Positions 61,747 through 64,000 of a stretch of DNA of 64,000 bases are shown one piece after another. Positions within the stretch are counted from its first letter, which is position 1; each line of letters starts with the position of its first letter. The position numbers and the translations under genes are program-made. Origin of the DNA: CAZJYI01 sp964550025 (GTDB taxonomy: Bacteria; Verrucomicrobiota; Kiritimatiellia; UBA8416; CAYOBW01); assembly GCA_964550025.1 (NCBI GenBank), contig CAZJYI010000036.1, positions 1 to 64,000 on the forward strand. The letters are read 5' to 3'. Under the pieces are notes generated by a model. It saw only the letters and a list, made by a program, of their open reading frames with translations. It searched no databases and had not been told where the DNA came from.

Positions 61747-62418
61747 CTAGATCCCCAGACAGTTCTTTTCCCTGTAGAAGACAGCCGTTTTCACAATTCC
61801 CCTGTCCCCCGACTTCAGCCCTTCGAACTCCAGTTTCTTGAAGCCCTTCTCCTGCAATTGGTCGAATCCATCGAAGTAGTCTTCCGTGGTGGAATCGTCC
61901 CAAATGATCACACCGTCGGGTTTGAGATACGGCACGGTGTTAATGCAGCTATCGACTCGGTCGGAGCCATCGATGACGGCGACATCAAAGAGCAGACCGT
62001 CATTCGTTTCGGACACGTGTTTCGCGTATTGGCTGTACGACACGTCGCCGTCCGGTGTGCACAGAGACACCTGCGCGTTTCCCGGCAGACGGTCCTTCAG
62101 CATGTCCCTGAAGAAGTCGTCGTCCTCGACGGCATAGACCGCCTTGGTGTGTCTCGCCCAGAAAACCGTGGAGTAGCCGGAACCAAACTCCAGCACGGTC
62201 ATATCGTCCTTCAGACGCTCCGTGACAAACGCGACAAAAGCGTAGTTCATCCAAGGCAATTCATTGCCCTCGGCATCGCAGGGATATCCCTTCAGGATGC
62301 TCTTCACCCACCCCGTGGCACGCAGATAGCCCTTCTTTCTAGTGCACAGCAGGCGGAGGTAATTCAGCAATCTAAAGACGGACAGGTGCTTCCTGGCAAA
62401 CCACTTGAGGCTCTTCAT
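61747..62418 (-). CDS. Class I SAM-dependent methyltransferase
   Basis: Cytoplasmic protein of 223 residues with motif I VLEFGSGYSTVFWA (about 75-90), acidic loop AVEDDDFF (about 97), and a late motif DVAVIDGSDRVDSCINTVPYLKPDGVIIWDDS. Resembles methyltransferases of surface-glycan and lipid biosynthesis, with FkbM-like spacing. Substrate unknown. On the same strand as and 15 bp upstream of the Gfo/Idh/MocA gene. Confidence 0.82.
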   Translation of the reverse strand: MKSLKWFARKHLSVFRLLNYLRLLCTRKKGYLRATGWVKSILKGYPCDAEGNELPWMNYAFVAFVTERLKDDMTVLEFGSGYSTVFWARHTKAVYAVEDDDFFRDMLKDRLPGNAQVSLCTPDGDVSYSQYAKHVSETNDGLLFDVAVIDGSDRVDSCINTVPYLKPDGVIIWDDSTTEDYFDGFDQLQEKGFKKLEFEGLKSGDRGIVKTAVFYREKNCLGI

Positions 62419-62834
62419 ACACGGCTTCCTCTACCACGATCCCGCGGCCACGCGCCGCAAGAGAACTGCATTCCGGACAGGCGGTGAATGGGACGCAGTA
62501 TATGTTGCCGATGCGCCACCCGAAACCACAAAATGGCATTCACACCACTACTCCGTTGCGCTCTGCCCGAACCGGTGTGATCTCTCTCGCGGTCCGCCTC
62601 CAGTACCGCCGGCTTTCAGCCGGTGAGAAGTACCGCCGGCTTTCAGCCGGNNNNNNNNNNNNNNNNNNNNNNNNNNNNNNNNNNNNNNNNNNNNNNNNNN
62701 NNNNNNNNNNNNNNNNNNNNNNNNNNNNNNNNNNNNNNNNNNNNNNNNNNAGTACCGCCGGCTTTCAGCCGGTGAGAAGTACCGCCGGCTTTCAGCCGGC
62801 GACAGCCCCCACGCACCACCTGCTCCACCCGCAG
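62419..62834. other. Intergenic region holding the 27-bp array
   Basis: Apart from the hairpin array there is no gene. An upstream stretch (62419-62601) has no feature I can name. The hydF stop codon is at 62835. Confidence 0.6.
62602..62799. repeat. 27-bp hairpin tandem array, interrupted by an assembly gap
   Basis: Unit AGTACCGCCGGCTTTCAGCC followed by GGTGAGA (27 bp). There are two copies before the gap (62602-62650) and two after it (62751-62799), all in phase and identical where visible. Each unit folds as CCGGC-TTTCA-GCCGG. The gap (62651-62750) is exactly 100 N, a placeholder, so the true copy number is unknown and probably larger. There are no spacers between units, so this is not a CRISPR array. 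It lies between the methyltransferase and hydF genes. Confidence 0.93.
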
Positions 62835-64000
62835 CTAGCCACACAACCCGGAAAACGGCGAAAGCGCCCGTTCGAAGATGCCGAGGGAATAGGCGATCGC
62901 CACGCCATAGTTCGTGATGGGAATCCCCGCCTCGCGGCAGAGAAGTACCCGGTGCAGCAACTGACGGCGATTGAATGTACAGCTGCCGCAATGGACAACG
63001 AGGCGGTACGGGCTGAGGTCGCCGGGGAAGTCGTTTCCCTGCACGGTGTCGAACTGCAGCCCGACTCCGGTGTACTGCCTGATCCAGCGGGGTAGCTTCA
63101 CGCGCCCGATGTCCTCGCCGATCGGATGGTGAGTACAGCCCTCAGCCACGAGGATGCGATCGCCTCTGTGGAGGTCGTCAATGGCCCTTGCCCCTTCGAC
63201 GAATGTCGGCAGGTCGCCACGCACGCGGGCCATGAGGATCGAGAAAGACGTCATGGGGATTTCGTCGGGCGTGTCGCCGACTACGCGGAGAAACGCCTGC
63301 GAATCGGTAACCACCAGGGCCGGCGGGCGACGCAGGTTGTCCAGCGCCAGCCTCAGTTCCCTCTCCTTCACGACCATGCAGCACGCGTCGTGATCAAGGG
63401 CGTCGCGGATGGTCTGAACCTGCGGCATGATCAACCGCCCCTTCGGGGCTTCGAGATCTATCGGAACGACCAGCACAACCGTATCGGAAGGTCGGACGAG
63501 ATCGCCGATGATGGTGGGCGTCCGGATCATGTCGTCGGGCAGGATGTCCAGAAGCGTCTCTCTGAACGCGCCAACGTTCTCCCCGGTTTGCGCCGTAATG
63601 CAGATCGTGGCCAGACCGTCAGCGGCAAGTCGCTCGAGCAGTTCGTCACCCGGTCTCTGCAGGTCGCACTTGTTGAAGACGACAACCACCGGAACCTCCC
63701 GCTGCCGAAGCTCGTCGATCAGCGCATCCTCGAACGCGTCCCACTCCCGAGCGGAGGCCACCACCACGCCGAGGTCGGTCCGCTCCATGGCCTTGCGACT
63801 TCGGGCAATGCGCTCTTCACCCAGCCTCCCCCCGTCGTCGAGACCGGCCGTATCGATGAACAACACGGGGCCGATCGGCAACAACTCCATGGCCTTCTCC
63901 ACGGGATCGGTCGTCGTCCCCGGCACGTCTGACACGATGGAAACCTGCTGACGGGTGACGGCGTTGATGAAGGAGGACTTCCCGACATTGCGTCGGCCGT
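62835..64000 (-). CDS. hydF: [FeFe]-hydrogenase maturation GTPase HydF (partial, 5' end outside window)
   Basis: Scaffold for assembling the H-cluster sub-cluster delivered to HydA, working with radical-SAM enzymes HydE and HydG. The window contains the last 388 or so residues. The P-loop GRRNVGKSSF is at the very edge, the G2/G3 segment DVPGTTTDP...LFIDTAGLDD follows, and NKCD (VVVVFNKCDL) is the base-recognition motif. The C-terminal domain has the iron-sulfur ligands typical of HydF, EGCTHHP and VHCGSCTFN. Implies an anaerobe with an [FeFe]-hydrogenase elsewhere. The start lies beyond 64000. Confidence 0.95.
   Translation of the reverse strand, partial: GRRNVGKSSFINAVTRQQVSIVSDVPGTTTDPVEKAMELLPIGPVLFIDTAGLDDGGRLGEERIARSRKAMERTDLGVVVASAREWDAFEDALIDELRQREVPVVVVFNKCDLQRPGDELLERLAADGLATICITAQTGENVGAFRETLLDILPDDMIRTPTIIGDLVRPSDTVVLVVPIDLEAPKGRLIMPQVQTIRDALDHDACCMVVKERELRLALDNLRRPPALVVTDSQAFLRVVGDTPDEIPMTSFSILMARVRGDLPTFVEGARAIDDLHRGDRILVAEGCTHHPIGEDIGRVKLPRWIRQYTGVGLQFDTVQGNDFPGDLSPYRLVVHCGSCTFNRRQLLHRVLLCREAGIPITNYGVAIAYSLGIFERALSPFSGLCG

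Noticed and set aside
62602..62799. Possible CRISPR array
   Set aside because: The units are directly adjacent, with no variable spacers, and each unit is itself a hairpin. No cas gene is present.

Overview
The window reads as a scaffold from an anaerobic bacterium of the PVC superphylum, most likely Kiritimatiellota or a near relative. The evidence is high GC, two formylglycine-type sulfatases, very large secreted PQQ-like propeller proteins, lamin-tail/CotH and beta-helix surface proteins, a Tat-exported Gfo/Idh/MocA protein, an [FeFe]-hydrogenase maturase (HydF) and dispersed short word repeats. The phylum is an inference; no rRNA or tRNA gene was found. A run of exactly 100 N at 62651-62750 marks a scaffolding gap inside a tandem repeat.

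Layout. 1-804: no supported gene, but a minus-strand hairpin resembling the 3' end of a TnpB guide RNA. 805-5455 (minus): sulfatase, lipoprotein, dnaJ, grpE, STAS protein. 5628-8134 (plus): two GT4 glycosyltransferases separated by a repeat element. 8293-12280 (plus): a promoter flanked by palindromes, a 32-codon relic resembling a BlaI repressor, a BlaR1-like M56 peptidase fused to leucine-rich repeats, then a PadR regulator with its membrane partner. 12703-19787 (plus): a compact operon matching the ebo cluster (TatD-like, UbiA-like, phosphatase-like, dehydroquinate-synthase-like, TIM-barrel) extended by an O-methyltransferase and a VTT membrane protein; eboA is not seen.

20111-41902 (minus): ten consecutive genes that look like one polysaccharide-degradation locus. 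In transcription order they are a six-hairpin glycosidase, a solute-binding protein fused to an ABC permease, a four-helix-bundle (S23-type) gene lodged between the permeases, a second permease with a huge extracytoplasmic loop, a secreted methyltransferase-PQQ protein, a GH127 enzyme, a sulfatase, a one-haem-motif protein, a second methyltransferase-PQQ protein and an HzsA-like dihaem propeller. Then come (plus) a secreted repeat protein, an AraC regulator, a CotH/lamin-tail protein and an esterase-like protein; and (minus) a nitrilase-family hydrolase fused to a propeller-gene relic, a VOC protein, an ArsB-like transporter with its EIIA-CBS partner, a beta-helix protein, two HEAT/helical-repeat secreted proteins, an oxidoreductase, a methyltransferase and hydF (cut by the window end).

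The most unusual signal is a family of elements built of degenerate 7-bp words (CAATAAC, TGATCAG, GATGCGG, GATTGCC, CTGCTCC, GAAACTC), usually as two arms in inverted orientation. One pair exactly brackets the S23-type gene between the stop codon of one permease gene and the start codon of the next. Other pairs lie in frame inside the two methyltransferase-PQQ paralogues at matching positions, but with different words in each paralogue.
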